This document shows positions 1-10,890 of a DNA stretch of 64,000 nucleotides, one piece after another; position 1 is the first letter of the stretch; every line of letters begins with the position of its first letter. The DNA comes from Millisia brevis NBRC 105863 (GTDB lineage: Bacteria; Actinomycetota; Actinomycetes; Mycobacteriales; Mycobacteriaceae): the NCBI RefSeq assembly GCF_001552615.1, contig NZ_BCRN01000008.1:186001-250000 (forward strand), read 5' to 3'. The translations under genes were made by a program, and so were the position numbers. The notes beneath the pieces are model-generated. The model did not search any database and was not told where the DNA came from. It saw nothing but the letters and a program-made list of their open reading frames with translations.

Positions 1-1060
1 TGCGCAATGCCCGGATGGTGGCGACGGCCATGATCCACACCAGCGCGCCGGGGATGAGCACCTTCCAGCCCAGCGCCATGAACTGGTCGTACCGCAGCCG
101 CGGCAGGGTGGTGCGCAGCCAGATGAACAGGAACAGGAAGAGCCACACCTTGGCGACGAACCACAGCACCGGCCACCACCCGGAGTTCGCGCCCGACCAC
201 AGGCTGATCGGGAACGGGGCGTGCCAGCCGCCGAGGAACATCGTCGTCGCCAGGGCGGAGACGGTGACCATGTTGATGTACTCGGCGAGCATGAACATCG
301 CGAAGCGCAGCGATGAGTACTCGGTGTGGAAGCCGCCGACCAGTTCGCCCTCGGCCTCCGGCAGGTCGAAGGGGGCGCGGTTGGTTTCGCCGACCATCGA
401 GATCACATAGATCAGGAATGCGGGCAGCAGCGGGACGATGTACCAGATACGGTCCTGCGCCGCAACGATTCCCGACGTCGCCATCGTGCCCGACAGCAGG
501 AAGACCGAGGCGAACGCCAGGCCCATCGCGATCTCGTAGGACACCACCTGCGCCGACGATCGCAACCCACCGAGCAGCGGATACGTCGAGCCGGAGGCCC
601 AGCCCGCCAACACGATTCCGTAGACCCCGATCGAGGTCACCGCGAGGATGTAGAGCACCGCGACCGGCAGATCGGTCAGCTGCAACGGCGTCCAGGTACC
701 GAAGATCGATACCTGGGGGCCGAAGGGGATCACCGCGAACGCGGCGATCGCCGGGATGGTCGCGATGATCGGGGCGAGCAGGTAGATCGGCTTGTCGATG
801 CCGGTCGGGGTGATCGCTTCCTTGAGGGCGAGTTTGATGCCGTCGGCGAGGCTCTGCAGGCTGCCACCGGGCCCCAGCCGGTTCGGGCCGAGCCGCCGCT
901 GCATCCGCGCCATCACCTTGCGTTCGGCGAGGATCGCCACCAGCACGGTCAGCACGAGGAAGACGAAGATCACCACCGCCTTGCCCAGGACCAACCACCA
1001 GGGGTCGCGTCCGAAGGCGGACAGGTCGACGGTCGAGGCGAGGATGACGGGGCCGCTCAT
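1..1060 (-). CDS. nuoH: NADH-quinone oxidoreductase subunit H (3' end cut by window edge)
   Basis: Proton-pumping membrane subunit of respiratory complex I, at the junction of the quinone site and the membrane arm. Reading the minus strand from ATG at 1060 gives an open frame to the window edge (about 353 codons). Family signatures are visible: an early helix followed by [17 protein letters not shown], then [19 protein letters not shown], and a later [20 protein letters not shown] stretch facing the quinone cavity. Several hydrophobic helices separate them. The start overlaps the nuoG stop by one base (TGATG), so translation is coupled. The C-terminus and the rest of the operon (nuoI onward, expected) lie outside the window. 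Confidence 0.95.
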   Translation of the reverse strand, partial: MSGPVILASTVDLSAFGRDPWWLVLGKAVVIFVFLVLTVLVAILAERKVMARMQRRLGPNRLGPGGSLQSLADGIKLALKEAITPTGIDKPIYLLAPIIATIPAIAAFAVIPFGPQVSIFGTWTPLQLTDLPVAVLYILAVTSIGVYGIVLAGWASGSTYPLLGGLRSSAQVVSYEIAMGLAFASVFLLSGTMATSGIVAAQDRIWYIVPLLPAFLIYVISMVGETNRAPFDLPEAEGELVGGFHTEYSSLRFAMFMLAEYINMVTVSALATTMFLGGWHAPFPISLWSGANSGWWPVLWFVAKVWLFLFLFIWLRTTLPRLRYDQFMALGWKVLIPGALVWIMAVATIRALR

Positions 1061-3609
1061 CACATCTCCTCGACGACGGGGATCTCCCCGGTGCCGGGGA
1101 AGCCGTCACCGGTGCCGGTTGCGCGGATGTCGACGTGGTCTCCGATCCGCGCGCCGAGGTCGGCGTAGACCGACCCGGAGCCGGTGCGCAGCGGCATCCA
1201 CACCACCGCGTCGACCATCTCGGTGATCTCGACCGGCAGGCTCAGATAGCCGCGCGGTCCGCGCACCGATACCGACTCACCGTCGCGCACCCCGATCCCG
1301 GCGGCGGTCCGCGCGGACAGGCGCAGCACGGCCGGTCGCGCGGTCTCGCCGAGGCGCGGGTCGCCGTCGAGCAGCCGCCCGTGGTCGAGCAGTGTGCGGC
1401 CGGCGGCGAGGATGGCGCGACCGGGGCCGGGCATCTCGGGCTGCGGGGCGGGTTCGGTCGGTGGGGCGGCTTCGGTGGGGGCCGCGGTCGCCGTCGCGGG
1501 CCTGCGCTCGGCGAGGCGATCGCGCACCGTGATCCACTCGGCGCGGGCGACCGCCGGTTCGGGCAGTCGCAGCGGGATCTCCATCTCGTCGGCGATGCGG
1601 TCGAGGACCCGCAGATCCGACAGCGCGCCCGCGCTGGGCAGCGCCGCGGTGAAGCCGCGGGGCCTGCCCTCCCAGTTCAGGAAGGTGCCGTCCTTCTCGA
1701 CCACCGCGGCGACCGGGAAGACGACGTCGGCCCGTTCGGTCACCGCGCTCGGGCGCTGTTCGAGGCTGACCACGAACGCCGCCGCCTCGATCGCCGCCAG
1801 GACCTCGGCGGTATCGGGCAGGTCGGCGGGGTCGACGCCGCCGATCACCAGGGCGCCCGAGCCGGCGCCGCCCGCGGCGAGCATGCCCGCGGACTCGTTG
1901 CCGGAGTCCGACGGCAGCAGCGGGACCTGCCAGAGTTCGGCGAGGATCGCGCGGGCCACCGGATCGGAGACCCGGGCGCCGCCCGGCAGCAGATCGGGCA
2001 GGGCGCCGGTCGCGATCGCCCCCGGTTCCCCGGCGCGCCGGGGGATCCACGCGATCCGGGCGCCGGTGGCATCGGCCAGGCGGGCGACCTCCGTCAGCGT
2101 GCCGGGTGTCGCCGCGGCGTTCTCGCCGACCAGGATCAGCGCCCCCGCGGAACGCAGCTGCGCGGCGATGCGGGCGATCGCGTCGTTGATTCCGGTGTCG
2201 GTGTCGGTGTCGGCCGGGGTGTGGGTATGGGTGGTGGCAGGTGCGCAGCCGAGGGCGCGCAGGATGGCCGGTTGCCCGCCGGGTGCGGTCGCCAGGACGG
2301 TCGCGTGCAGGCGCTGCGCACCGCGGGAGGCGAAGGGGGCGATCGTCGTGATCGGCAGACCCGCCCGCGAAGCCTTGCGCAGCCGCAGATGCACGATTGG
2401 CGACTCCTCCTCCGGCTCGAAGTCGACCAACAGGACCGCGCTCGCGCGCTCGATATCGGCGTAGTGCACCGGTCGGGCGCCCGCCACCCGCTCGGCGAGG
2501 AAGCGGCTCTCCTCGGTGCTGTGCGCCCGCGCGCGGAAGTCGATGCTGTTGGTGTCCAACACCACCCGCGCGAACTTTGCGTACGCGTAGGCGTCCTCGA
2601 GCGTCGCGCGGCCGCCGACGATCACCCCGGCATCGCCGCGCGCGGCTTCGAGCCCGCGCGCCGCGACATCGACGGCGTAGGACCACGAGACCGGCTCCAG
2701 GGTGCCCTCCGGCGAGCGGACCAGCGGGGTGCTCAGCCGGTCGGGCAGCGTCGGATAGGAGAACGCCCACCGCCCCTTGTCGCAGTTCCATTCCTCGTTG
2801 ACCTGCGGATCGTCGCCGGCGAGGCGGCGCAGGACCTTGCCGCGGCGGTGGTCGGTGCGCTGCGCGCAGCCGCTCGAGCAGTGCTCGCACACGCTCGGCG
2901 AGGACGTCAGGTCGAAGGGGCGGGCGCGGAAGCGGTACTCGGCGCCGGTCAGCGCGCCGACCGGGCAGATCTGCACGGTATTGCCGGAGAAGTAGGAGTC
3001 GAACTCGTCGCCGTAGATGCCGACCTGTTGCAGCGCTCCGCGTTCGAGCAGGGTGATGAACGGGTCGCCCGCGACCTGCTCCGAGAAGCGGGTGCACCGG
3101 GCGCAGAGCACACAGCGCTCCCGGTCGAGCAGGATCGTCGGGGACAGCGGAATCGGTTTGGGGTAGGTGCGTTTGGTGTCGGTGAACCGGGTCTGCGGGC
3201 GTCCGGTCGACATCGCCTGGTTCTGCAGCGGGCACTCGCCGCCCTTGTCGCAGACCGGGCAGTCGAGCGGATGGTTGATCAGCAGCAGCTCCATCACGCC
3301 CTCCTGGGCGCGATCGGCCTCCGCGGAGGTGTGCTGGGTGCGCACGACCATGCCGTCGGCCACCGTGACGGTGCACGAGGCCATCGGCTTGCGCTGTCCC
3401 TCGATCTCGACCAGGCATTGCCGGCAGGCGCCGACCGGATCGAGCAGCGGGTGATCACAGAACCGGGGGATCTCGACACCGATCAATTCGGCCGCGCGAA
3501 TCACCAACGTGCCCTTGGGCACGCTGATCTCGTGGTCATCGATCGTTACGGTGACCGTCTCGACCGCGTCCGCGGCGACCGTTTCGTCGCTACCACTGGT
3601 GATTGTCAT
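1060..3609 (-). CDS. nuoG: NADH-quinone oxidoreductase subunit G
   Basis: Largest peripheral-arm subunit of complex I, carrying iron-sulfur clusters that pass electrons from NuoF/NuoE towards quinone. The 849-residue protein starts with a ferredoxin-like 2Fe-2S domain ([15 protein letters not shown] near residues 50-65). It continues with the His/Cys cluster [17 protein letters not shown], then CVLCARC, then CEHCSSGC at the start of a molybdopterin-oxidoreductase-like domain. The C-terminal part is Ala/Pro-rich and variable, as is common in actinobacterial NuoG. ATG at 3609 overlaps the nuoF stop by four bases (ATGA), and the stop overlaps nuoH by one base. Confidence 0.97.
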   Translation of the reverse strand: MTITSGSDETVAADAVETVTVTIDDHEISVPKGTLVIRAAELIGVEIPRFCDHPLLDPVGACRQCLVEIEGQRKPMASCTVTVADGMVVRTQHTSAEADRAQEGVMELLLINHPLDCPVCDKGGECPLQNQAMSTGRPQTRFTDTKRTYPKPIPLSPTILLDRERCVLCARCTRFSEQVAGDPFITLLERGALQQVGIYGDEFDSYFSGNTVQICPVGALTGAEYRFRARPFDLTSSPSVCEHCSSGCAQRTDHRRGKVLRRLAGDDPQVNEEWNCDKGRWAFSYPTLPDRLSTPLVRSPEGTLEPVSWSYAVDVAARGLEAARGDAGVIVGGRATLEDAYAYAKFARVVLDTNSIDFRARAHSTEESRFLAERVAGARPVHYADIERASAVLLVDFEPEEESPIVHLRLRKASRAGLPITTIAPFASRGAQRLHATVLATAPGGQPAILRALGCAPATTHTHTPADTDTDTGINDAIARIAAQLRSAGALILVGENAAATPGTLTEVARLADATGARIAWIPRRAGEPGAIATGALPDLLPGGARVSDPVARAILAELWQVPLLPSDSGNESAGMLAAGGAGSGALVIGGVDPADLPDTAEVLAAIEAAAFVVSLEQRPSAVTERADVVFPVAAVVEKDGTFLNWEGRPRGFTAALPSAGALSDLRVLDRIADEMEIPLRLPEPAVARAEWITVRDRLAERRPATATAAPTEAAPPTEPAPQPEMPGPGRAILAAGRTLLDHGRLLDGDPRLGETARPAVLRLSARTAAGIGVRDGESVSVRGPRGYLSLPVEITEMVDAVVWMPLRTGSGSVYADLGARIGDHVDIRATGTGDGFPGTGEIPVVEEM

Positions 3610-4982
3610 CGGGCGCCCTCCGTTCCGGAGCTCTCGAGCGCGAATACCGTCGTCGCGTAGGGGTCGAAGGGGCAGCCGGCCCCGTCGAGGTGGGCGACGT
3701 ATTCGTCCCGGAAGTACTTCAGCGACGACAGGATCGGGCTGGTGGCGCCGTCTCCCAGCGCGCAGAACGATTTGCCGGCGATATTTCCGGAGATGTCGAC
3801 CAGGGTGTCGAGGTCGGCGGCGGTCGCCTCACCGCGTTCGATCCGGGCGTAGACCTGCACCAGCCAGTAGGTGCCCTCCCGGCAGGGGGTGCACTTGCCG
3901 CACGATTCGTGGGCGTAGAACTCGATCCACCGCCGGACCGCCCGCACCACGCAGACCGTGTCGTCGAAGATCTGTAATGCCTTGGTGCCGAGCATCGAAC
4001 CGGCCGAGGCGACGCCCTCGTAGTCGAGCGGGATGTCGAGGTGCTCCTCGGTGAGGATCGGTGTCGACGAGCCGCCGGGCGTCCAGAACTTGAGGGTGTG
4101 GCCGGGGCGCACACCGCAGGCGAGGTCGAGCAGCTCGCGCAGGGTGATGCCGAGCGCGGCCTCGTACTGACCGGGTCGCACGACGTGCCCGGACAGCGAG
4201 TACAGCGTGAAGCCGGGCGACTTCTCCGATCCCATCGACCGGAACCAGTCGATCCCGCCGGAGATCACCGCCGGCACCGACGCGATCGATTCGACGTTGT
4301 TGACCACCGTCGGCGAGGCGTACAGGCCGGCGACCGCCGGGAACGGCGGACGCAGCCGGGGTTGTCCGCGCCGGCCCTCGAGGGAATCGAGCAGCGCGGT
4401 CTCCTCGCCGCAGATGTAGGCGCCGGCGCCGGCGTGCACGATCAGCTCGAGGTCGAAACCGCTGCCGCGCACATTCTTTCCGAGATAGCCGGCGGCGTAG
4501 GCATCCGCGACCGCGGCGCGCAGTCGACGCAGTACCGGCACCACCTCGCCGCGCAGGTAGATGAACGCGTGCGAGGCGCGGATCGCGTACGACGCGATGA
4601 TCGCCCCCTCGACCAGCGCGTGCGGATTCGCGAACATCAGCGGCATGTCCTTGCAGGTCCCCGGCTCGGACTCGTCCGCGTTGATCACCAGGTAGTGCGG
4701 ATGTGCGGGATCGGGCAGCCGACGCTGCGGGTCCGGCTGCGGGATGAACGACCATTTGAGCCCGCAGGGAAAGCCCGCGCCGCCGCGTCCGCGCAACCCG
4801 GCGTCCTTGACCAGCGCGATCACGTCGTTGGGATGCATCGCCAGTGCGGTCTCGACCGCCCGATAGCCGCCGGCATCGCGGTAGGCGTCGAGCGTCCAAC
4901 TGAACGGCTGGTCCCACTGCGCGCTGAGGACCGGCGCCAAGCGGGGCCCGCCGGGGGTGACCGTCTGCGGCTGTTCGGACAT
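3606..4982 (-). CDS. nuoF: NADH-quinone oxidoreductase subunit F
   Basis: NADH-oxidising flavoprotein of complex I, binding FMN and one 4Fe-4S cluster. I chose ATG at 4982 ([12 protein letters not shown]), giving 458 residues as usual for NuoF; the frame is open further upstream but that stretch only overlaps nuoE. Visible signatures are [15 protein letters not shown] (FMN/NADH site), the [13 protein letters not shown] stretch, and the C-terminal cluster motif [13 protein letters not shown]. The start lies two bases beyond the nuoE stop, and the stop overlaps nuoG by four bases, so the protein is made in step with its complex partners. Confidence 0.97.
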   Translation of the reverse strand: MSEQPQTVTPGGPRLAPVLSAQWDQPFSWTLDAYRDAGGYRAVETALAMHPNDVIALVKDAGLRGRGGAGFPCGLKWSFIPQPDPQRRLPDPAHPHYLVINADESEPGTCKDMPLMFANPHALVEGAIIASYAIRASHAFIYLRGEVVPVLRRLRAAVADAYAAGYLGKNVRGSGFDLELIVHAGAGAYICGEETALLDSLEGRRGQPRLRPPFPAVAGLYASPTVVNNVESIASVPAVISGGIDWFRSMGSEKSPGFTLYSLSGHVVRPGQYEAALGITLRELLDLACGVRPGHTLKFWTPGGSSTPILTEEHLDIPLDYEGVASAGSMLGTKALQIFDDTVCVVRAVRRWIEFYAHESCGKCTPCREGTYWLVQVYARIERGEATAADLDTLVDISGNIAGKSFCALGDGATSPILSSLKYFRDEYVAHLDGAGCPFDPYATTVFALESSGTEGAR

Positions 4983-4983
4983 G

Positions 4984-5789
4984 TCAGTTCCCTTCCGCCG
5001 GGCCGGTATCCGGTGTGGCGTCACCGGTGGGTTCGGGGAAGGCGGGGGCGCGCATGCCGTTCGCGCGGGCCACCCGCAGACCGGCGAGGGTCGGATCGCC
5101 GCCCGCGCCGCTCGCGTCGAGCGCGCCGGGCCGTTCGTCCGGGAAGCCGGCCAGGATGCGCTCGGTCTCCCGGAAGGTGCACAGCGGCGCCCCGCGGGTG
5201 GGCGACACCGTCTGCCCGGCGCGCAGGGCGTCGACCAGATCGCGTGCCGACTGCGGTGTCTGATTGTCAAAGAATTCCCAGTTGACCATCATCACCGGGG
5301 CGTAATCGCAAGCGGCGTTGCATTCGAGGTGTTCGAGCGTGATCGCCCCGTCGTCGGTGGTCTCGCCGTGGTCGACGCCGAGATGGTCGCGCAGCGTGGC
5401 GAGGATCTCGTCGCCGCCGAGGACCGCGCAGAGCGTCGTGGTGCACACCCCGACCCGGTAGGTCCCGGTCGGCTCGCGGCGGTACATCGAGTAGAAGGTG
5501 GCGACGGCCGCCGTCTCGGCCTGTGTCAGCCCGATCATGTCCGCGCAGAACGCGATTCCGGTCGGGGTGACGTAGCCGTCGACCGACTGGACCAGATGCA
5601 GCAGCGGCAACAGCGCCGACCGCTTCTGCGGATAGCGGGCGATGATCGTGCGGGCATCGCGTTCGAGCCCCATCCGCACCTCGGCCGGATACGGCTCCGC
5701 GGGTTGCTCGCTCGGCGGGCGGCCGATCCGCAGCAGTATCGGTCCGGTGCCCCCCGCCGCGCCGTGGTCTCCGTTGGTCCCGGTGGCGC

Positions 5790-5793
<4 letters not shown>
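4984..5793 (-). CDS. nuoE: NADH-quinone oxidoreductase subunit E
   Basis: Thioredoxin-fold 2Fe-2S subunit that sits beside NuoF in the complex I electron-input module. The 269-residue product ([12 protein letters not shown] start, ATG at 5793) carries the four cluster cysteines in the expected spacing: [11 protein letters not shown], then [11 protein letters not shown] about 35 residues later. The helical N-terminal part ([20 protein letters not shown]) is typical. The C-terminal tail, after the domain, is Pro/Ala-rich and longer than in E. coli. The start overlaps the nuoD stop by four bases (ATGA). Confidence 0.96.
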
Positions 5794-7132
<1,339 letters not shown>

Positions 7133-7133
<1 letters not shown>

Positions 7134-7807
7134 CAGTTGTACGACCTCCGCTGATCGGGCGGCGCGATCCGCGCCCCCTTGTACTCGACCGGGACGCCGC
7201 CGAGGGGGTAGTCCTTGCGCTGCGGGTGGCCGTCCCAGTCGTCCGGCATCGCGATGCGGGTCAGCGACGGGTGGCCGTCGAAGATGATGCCGAAGAAATC
7301 CCAGGTCTCCCGCTCGTGCCAGTCGTTGGTCGGATAGACCGGATACAGCGAGGGGATGTGCCGGTCGTCGTCGCCGACCGAGACCTCGAGCCGCAGCCGC
7401 CGATTGTGGGTGATCGACACCAGCGGGTATACGGCGTGCAGTTCCCGGCCGGTCTGCTCCGGATAGTGAACGCCGTTGACGCCCAGACACAATTCGAACC
7501 GCAGCTGCGGGTCGTTCCGCAGGGCGAGGGCGACGGTCGGCAGATGCTCGCGGGCGATGTGCAGAGTTACCTCGTCGCGGAAGATCACCACCTGCTCGAT
7601 CGCCGCCTCGGCGTCGGCGCCGTACTCGGGCAGCACCTCGGTGAGGGTGTCGACCACCTCGTCGAACCAGCCGCCGTACGGGGGTTGGGTCGCGTTCGGC
7701 AGCGGGATCGGCCGGACCAGGCGGCCGTAGCCGGAGGTATCGCCGCTGCCGAGGACGCCGAACATGCCGCGTCGCTCGGCGCCGCCGCGGTTCGGGGAGT
7801 CGCTCAT
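7133..7807 (-). CDS. nuoC: NADH-quinone oxidoreductase subunit C
   Basis: The 30-kDa-type subunit of the complex I connecting module. ATG at 7807 ([14 protein letters not shown]) gives 224 residues. The family signature is [21 protein letters not shown] followed by [15 protein letters not shown] near the C-terminus. The first 40 residues are Gly/Pro-rich and poorly conserved, as usual. The gene overlaps nuoB by four bases at its start and nuoD by one base at its end. Confidence 0.96.
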
Positions 7808-8358
7808 CGCAGCAGCCCCTTGAGTTCGAGGGTGGTCGGCGAGGCCAACGCTGCCTTCTCCGCCTCTGCGATGGCCAACTCCCGGTTGACGCCCAGTGGC
7901 ATCTCCTGGATCTTGTGGTGCAGGGTGATGATCGCGTTCATCAGCATCTCGGGGCGCGGTGGGCAGCCGGGCAGGTAGATGTCGACCGGGACGACGTGAT
8001 CGACGCCCTGGACGACGGCGTAGTTGTTGAACATGCCACCCGAGGAAGCGCAAACACCCATGGCCAGTACCCATTTCGGTTCGGCCATCTGGTCGTAGAC
8101 CTGCCGCAGGACCGGGGCCATCTTCTGGCTGACCCGGCCGGCGACGATCATCAGGTCGGCCTGCCGGGGGGAGGCGCGAAATGCTTCCATGCCGAACCGG
8201 GCGATGTCGTATCGACCGCCCGTCGTCGCCATCATCTCGATCGCGCAGCAGGCGAGGCCGAAGGTCGCCGGCCACAGCGAGCCGCGGCGGGCGAAGCCGG
8301 CGAACTTCTCGACCGTGGTCAGCAGGAAGCCGCTCGGAACCTTCTCTTCGATACCCAT
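7804..8358 (-). CDS. nuoB: NADH-quinone oxidoreductase subunit B
   Basis: The 20-kDa-type subunit that carries terminal cluster N2 and donates electrons to quinone. The protein has 184 residues. The N2 ligands are visible as the paired cysteines in [15 protein letters not shown], the cysteine after [16 protein letters not shown], and [10 protein letters not shown]. The [20 protein letters not shown] stretch is also family-typical. ATG at 8358 follows a 72-bp gap after nuoA, the only non-overlapping junction among the visible nuo genes. Confidence 0.97.
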   Translation of the reverse strand: MGIEEKVPSGFLLTTVEKFAGFARRGSLWPATFGLACCAIEMMATTGGRYDIARFGMEAFRASPRQADLMIVAGRVSQKMAPVLRQVYDQMAEPKWVLAMGVCASSGGMFNNYAVVQGVDHVVPVDIYLPGCPPRPEMLMNAIITLHHKIQEMPLGVNRELAIAEAEKAALASPTTLELKGLLR

Positions 8359-8430
8359 CGATCCGCTCCTAGTCGCATTCCGGTCGAGGTCGGTCGCGTG
8401 CCCGCTGCCGACGGGTCGCGCGGGCGCGTT

Positions 8431-8790
8431 CTAGTCCCATCGCAGACCCTCCCGCCGCCACTCGTAGACGTAGGCCACCGAGACGTTGAACAGAAAGATG
8501 GCCATCGCGACCAGGCCGAACAGGCCGAGCGCGTCGAAGTGGACCGCCCACGGGTACATGAAGACGATCTCGATATCGAAGATGATGAAGAGCATTGCGG
8601 TCAGATAGAACTTCACCGGGAAGCGGCCACCGCCCTCGGGCTGCGGGGTGGGCTCGACACCGCATTCGTAGGGCTCGACCTTCGCGCGGTTGTACCGCTG
8701 GGGCCCGACCAACTGGGCGATCCCCATCGACACCACGGCGAAGACCGCGGCGATTCCGCCGAGCACGAGGATCGGCACGAACGGGTTCAC
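8431..8790 (-). CDS. nuoA: NADH-quinone oxidoreductase subunit A
   Basis: Small membrane subunit of complex I and first gene of the operon. The 119-residue protein has three hydrophobic helices (residues about 8-28, 62-82, 88-108). The conserved loop KVEPYECGVEP carries the signature cysteine, and FIIFDIEIVFMYPWA holds the conserved acidic residues of helix 2. ATG at 8790. The upstream 269 bp must contain the operon promoter and holds a possible iron box. Confidence 0.96.
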   Translation of the reverse strand: MNPFVPILVLGGIAAVFAVVSMGIAQLVGPQRYNRAKVEPYECGVEPTPQPEGGGRFPVKFYLTAMLFIIFDIEIVFMYPWAVHFDALGLFGLVAMAIFLFNVSVAYVYEWRREGLRWD

Positions 8791-8931
8791 CGACCCACCT
8801 CCCCATCGCCATCGCAGAAATCACACGGGCGTACCAATGTGAGCTACGACACTCAGAGTAGGCGGTGTGGGCGACAACGTCAGGTGATTGGATGGGGCCG
8901 AAGCGAGGTTTCGGAAAATTCAGATGATAAG

Positions 8932-8950
8932 TAAGGCAAGGCTATCCGAA
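8932..8950. promoter_or_regulatory. Candidate IdeR/DtxR iron box upstream of nuoA
   Basis: The 19-bp sequence TAAGGCAAGGCTATCCGAA matches 15 of 19 positions of the DtxR/IdeR consensus TWAGGTTAGSCTAACCTWA by hand comparison, including the AGGCTA core. It lies 142 bp upstream of the nuoA start, in the 269-bp gap (8791-9059) between nuoA and the lipoprotein gene. I see no gene in that gap. Complex I is rich in iron-sulfur clusters, so iron-dependent control would make sense, but binding is only inferred. Confidence 0.35.
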
Positions 8951-9059
8951 TGTTCCGAACGGCGTCGTTGGCGTGCCTGTAGCCGGCTGCGGTGCTCAGG
9001 TGGTTGTCGATGAATAAAGCCGAGAGTGCACGCCGCGATTCGGTGCGATGCCCGAGATT

Positions 9060-9617
9060 TCAGTTGTCGATAAGCGGTTCGACCGCTTCGGCGATCTCCA
9101 TGATCGAGTCGCAGCGATCCAGACTCGGGTCCGGATGTCGGCTCAGTCCGGGGGCGCTGTCCACGATGACCGCCCCGAAGTTCGTGCGCATCAGGACGGT
9201 GCACGAGTCATCGCTCAGTCCGCCGGGGACGTACCACGCTTCCCGTCCGTTGACGGAGGCCGGCTGCGGCGTGACGTCGAAGGGTATGTCCTCCCATGCT
9301 GTGTTTTGGGCGACGAAGCCCACCGCGCGGTGGTCGCCGACGACATTGCACGCCAGGATGGTCTCCCTCCCGAGCGCAAACTCGTTCCGGTCCCGATTTG
9401 CGGGATCCAAACCGAATCGAAGCAGTAGTGCATCGCCGATGTCGTCACACGGGTTGAAGGTGACCTCGGGCAACGCGGGAGCCGTTGCTGCGGACGCCGA
9501 GGATTGCGCAGATGTCGGTTGAGGGGTGTCGGTCGGTGCGGTGTCCGGGGAGCTGGAGCAGCCTACGAGGGCGGATGTCGCGATAACTGTTCCCGCGATC
9601 GTGGCTCGAACCCTCAC
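9060..9617 (-). CDS. DUF3558-family lipoprotein
   Basis: Predicted surface lipoprotein of 185 residues. The N-terminus has an Arg-containing signal, a short hydrophobic stretch and a lipobox ALVGC, followed by a Ser/Thr/Pro linker. The mature part begins with the DUF3558-type TFNPCDDIGDALL and contains paired cysteines (ACNVVGD, SCTVL, RCDSI) likely forming disulfides. The function of DUF3558 is unknown; members are common in Mycobacteriales. The start overlaps the stop of the upstream EspC-like gene by four bases (ATGA), so the two are co-translated and probably work together at the cell envelope. Confidence 0.85.
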   Translation of the reverse strand: MRVRATIAGTVIATSALVGCSSSPDTAPTDTPQPTSAQSSASAATAPALPEVTFNPCDDIGDALLLRFGLDPANRDRNEFALGRETILACNVVGDHRAVGFVAQNTAWEDIPFDVTPQPASVNGREAWYVPGGLSDDSCTVLMRTNFGAVIVDSAPGLSRHPDPSLDRCDSIMEIAEAVEPLIDN

Positions 9618-9958
9618 CGCAGGCCCGGCCCGGGGGCAACACTGTCGCCCGAGGCGTGGATCGCCGTCGAACTGGACGTGTCGGTCTCCGCGTACGCCGC
9701 GCCGGCGGCACGAAGCTGGGCGGCGCAGGTTCGGGCCGCGTCTATCTGGACCTGCAGATGAGAAATCGCCGATGTGGCCTTGTTCTTGAAGCCGTCGTCG
9801 AGTTCCACTGCGGACGGGAAGCCCGCGAAACCCGTGGAGTATCGCGCATTCCTCAGGCGGAAGGCCGCATCTGCGAGGTTGTCCGCATGCTTGTCGAAGG
9901 CTTGCGCGATGCGCTCGGCTGCGCCGGGTTCGATGCGCAGGATGTCACCCTCGGGCAT
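9614..9958 (-). CDS. WXG100/EspC-like protein, possible type VII secretion substrate
   Basis: This 114-residue, Ala-rich protein is predicted to be all-helical. It resembles the EspC/DUF2580 type of small ESX-associated proteins: residues 10-50 (GAAERIAQAFDKHADNLAD) and 60-95 (KATSAISHLQVQIDAARTCA) look like two amphipathic helices forming a hairpin. I see no signal peptide and no clear WXG turn. It is translationally coupled to a DUF3558 lipoprotein. Such pairs recur in Mycobacteriales, but no ESX machinery lies in this window, so secretion is inferred. Confidence 0.65.
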   Translation of the reverse strand: MPEGDILRIEPGAAERIAQAFDKHADNLADAAFRLRNARYSTGFAGFPSAVELDDGFKNKATSAISHLQVQIDAARTCAAQLRAAGAAYAETDTSSSTAIHASGDSVAPGPGLR

Positions 9959-10089
9959 GGTCTACCTCCGTCGTCAGCGGTCCTTTGTCTTGGACGCAAC
10001 TCCTGCGGAAGAGGTTCCCGAGTATCTCGGTCGTTGTCGGCGCGGTGACCACGGAAGCCGAGTGTGCACGCCGCGGGATGGATCGATGA

Positions 10090-10133
10090 ATATCGACTTG
10101 AATCGATATCGCTCCTGATCTATATTCGGAGGT
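10090..10133 (+). promoter_or_regulatory. Toxin-antitoxin promoter with overlapping operator dyad
   Basis: A perfect inverted repeat ATATCGA-N6-TCGATAT occupies 10090-10109. Its spacer and right arm contain a -35-like TTGAAT (10098-10103). Exactly 17 bp downstream is a -10-like TATATT (10121-10126). A start about seven bases after this box falls on or next to the GTG start codon at 10134, predicting a leaderless mRNA. The dyad over the -35 box is where an XRE antitoxin or toxin-antitoxin complex would bind to repress its own operon. Confidence 0.6.
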
Positions 10134-10487
10134 GTGCCCTGGGATGTGCGGCTCTGGGAGGACGTGGAGTCGTGGGTTTTGGGATTGGACGATGCAACCT
10201 ACAACCTGGTCGCTGCCGCGATCGCCCGCCTGGAATCGCAGGGCCCCTCATTGGGTCGACCGACGGCCGATCGGATCCGGGGTTCTCGGCATCACAACAT
10301 GAAGGAGCTGCGTCCGGGTTCGACGGGGCGCAGCAAGGTGAGGATTCTGTCTGCCTTCGACCCGGGGCGCCGAGCGATCCTGCTCGTCGCCGGCGACAAG
10401 GCGGGCGAGTGGACGCAGTGGTACGACACGAATATTCCGATAGCGGACGACCGATTCGATCGATGGCTCGACGGTGAGGTGGAGTGA
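10134..10487 (+). CDS. HigB/RelE-family toxin (Gp49-like)
   Basis: Predicted mRNA-interferase toxin of a type II toxin-antitoxin pair, 117 residues. The order of elements is typical: N-terminal W/ED-rich helix (VRLWEDVESWVLGLDD), LESQGPSLGRPTADRIRGS, then KELRPGSTGRSKVRILSAFD, the beta-hairpin that carries the basic catalytic residues in RelE-fold toxins. GTG at 10134 coincides with the predicted transcription start. A GGAGG lies only one base before it, too close to act as a normal ribosome binding site. A second in-frame GTG at 10146 is an alternative. The stop overlaps the region of the antitoxin start. Confidence 0.85.
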   Translation: MPWDVRLWEDVESWVLGLDDATYNLVAAAIARLESQGPSLGRPTADRIRGSRHHNMKELRPGSTGRSKVRILSAFDPGRRAILLVAGDKAGEWTQWYDTNIPIADDRFDRWLDGEVE

Positions 10488-10489
10488 AG

Positions 10490-10816
10490 ATGAGCAAGCC
10501 CAAGACTGTTTCCTGGAATGACGTGCGGGCGAAGCGTCCCGTGGATATCGCCACCGTGACCGAGCACGTGGTGCGCATGGAGGTGGAGGAGCGGGCCTAC
10601 CGACTTCGCGAGATTCGTGAAGAGCAGGGCGTGACCCAAAAGGAACTCGCCGAGCGTTTGGACCTCACCCAACCCACCATCTCCGCCCTGGAGGCCGGTG
10701 ATCTCGGTCGATCGGCGCTCGCCACCCTGAAGGCGTACGTCGAAGCGCTCGGAGGCACCATCGCGGTGACCGCCACCTTCGGTGATCGCACACTGGTGCT
10801 GGCTGCGGGGGAGTGA
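10490..10816 (+). CDS. XRE-family antitoxin (HigA-like)
   Basis: Antitoxin and likely autorepressor paired with the upstream RelE-fold toxin. The 108-residue protein contains a helix-turn-helix (EEQGVTQKELAERLDLTQPT, about residues 45-64, then ISALEAGD) typical of HigA-type antitoxins, and a C-terminal AYVEALGGTIAVTATFGD stretch seen in this group. I chose ATG at 10490 because a GGAG lies five bases upstream; GTG at 10484, which overlaps the toxin stop, is an alternative. The dyad upstream of the toxin gene is its probable binding site. Confidence 0.88.
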   Translation: MSKPKTVSWNDVRAKRPVDIATVTEHVVRMEVEERAYRLREIREEQGVTQKELAERLDLTQPTISALEAGDLGRSALATLKAYVEALGGTIAVTATFGDRTLVLAAGE

Positions 10817-10890
10817 CGCTTCGGCGGCCGGTGCGGAGCCCGACCGATGATGGCTCGGTCGGCCTGTCCGCGGCCGCTCGGGTGGCGTCC

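Noticed and set aside
1135-3660. An 841-codon plus-strand open frame opposite nuoG, and similar long frames opposite nuoF, nuoD, the NRPS and other genes
   Set aside because: High GC makes antisense frames stay open. Their translations are Arg/Gly/Asp-rich without domains, while the opposite strand encodes clear families.
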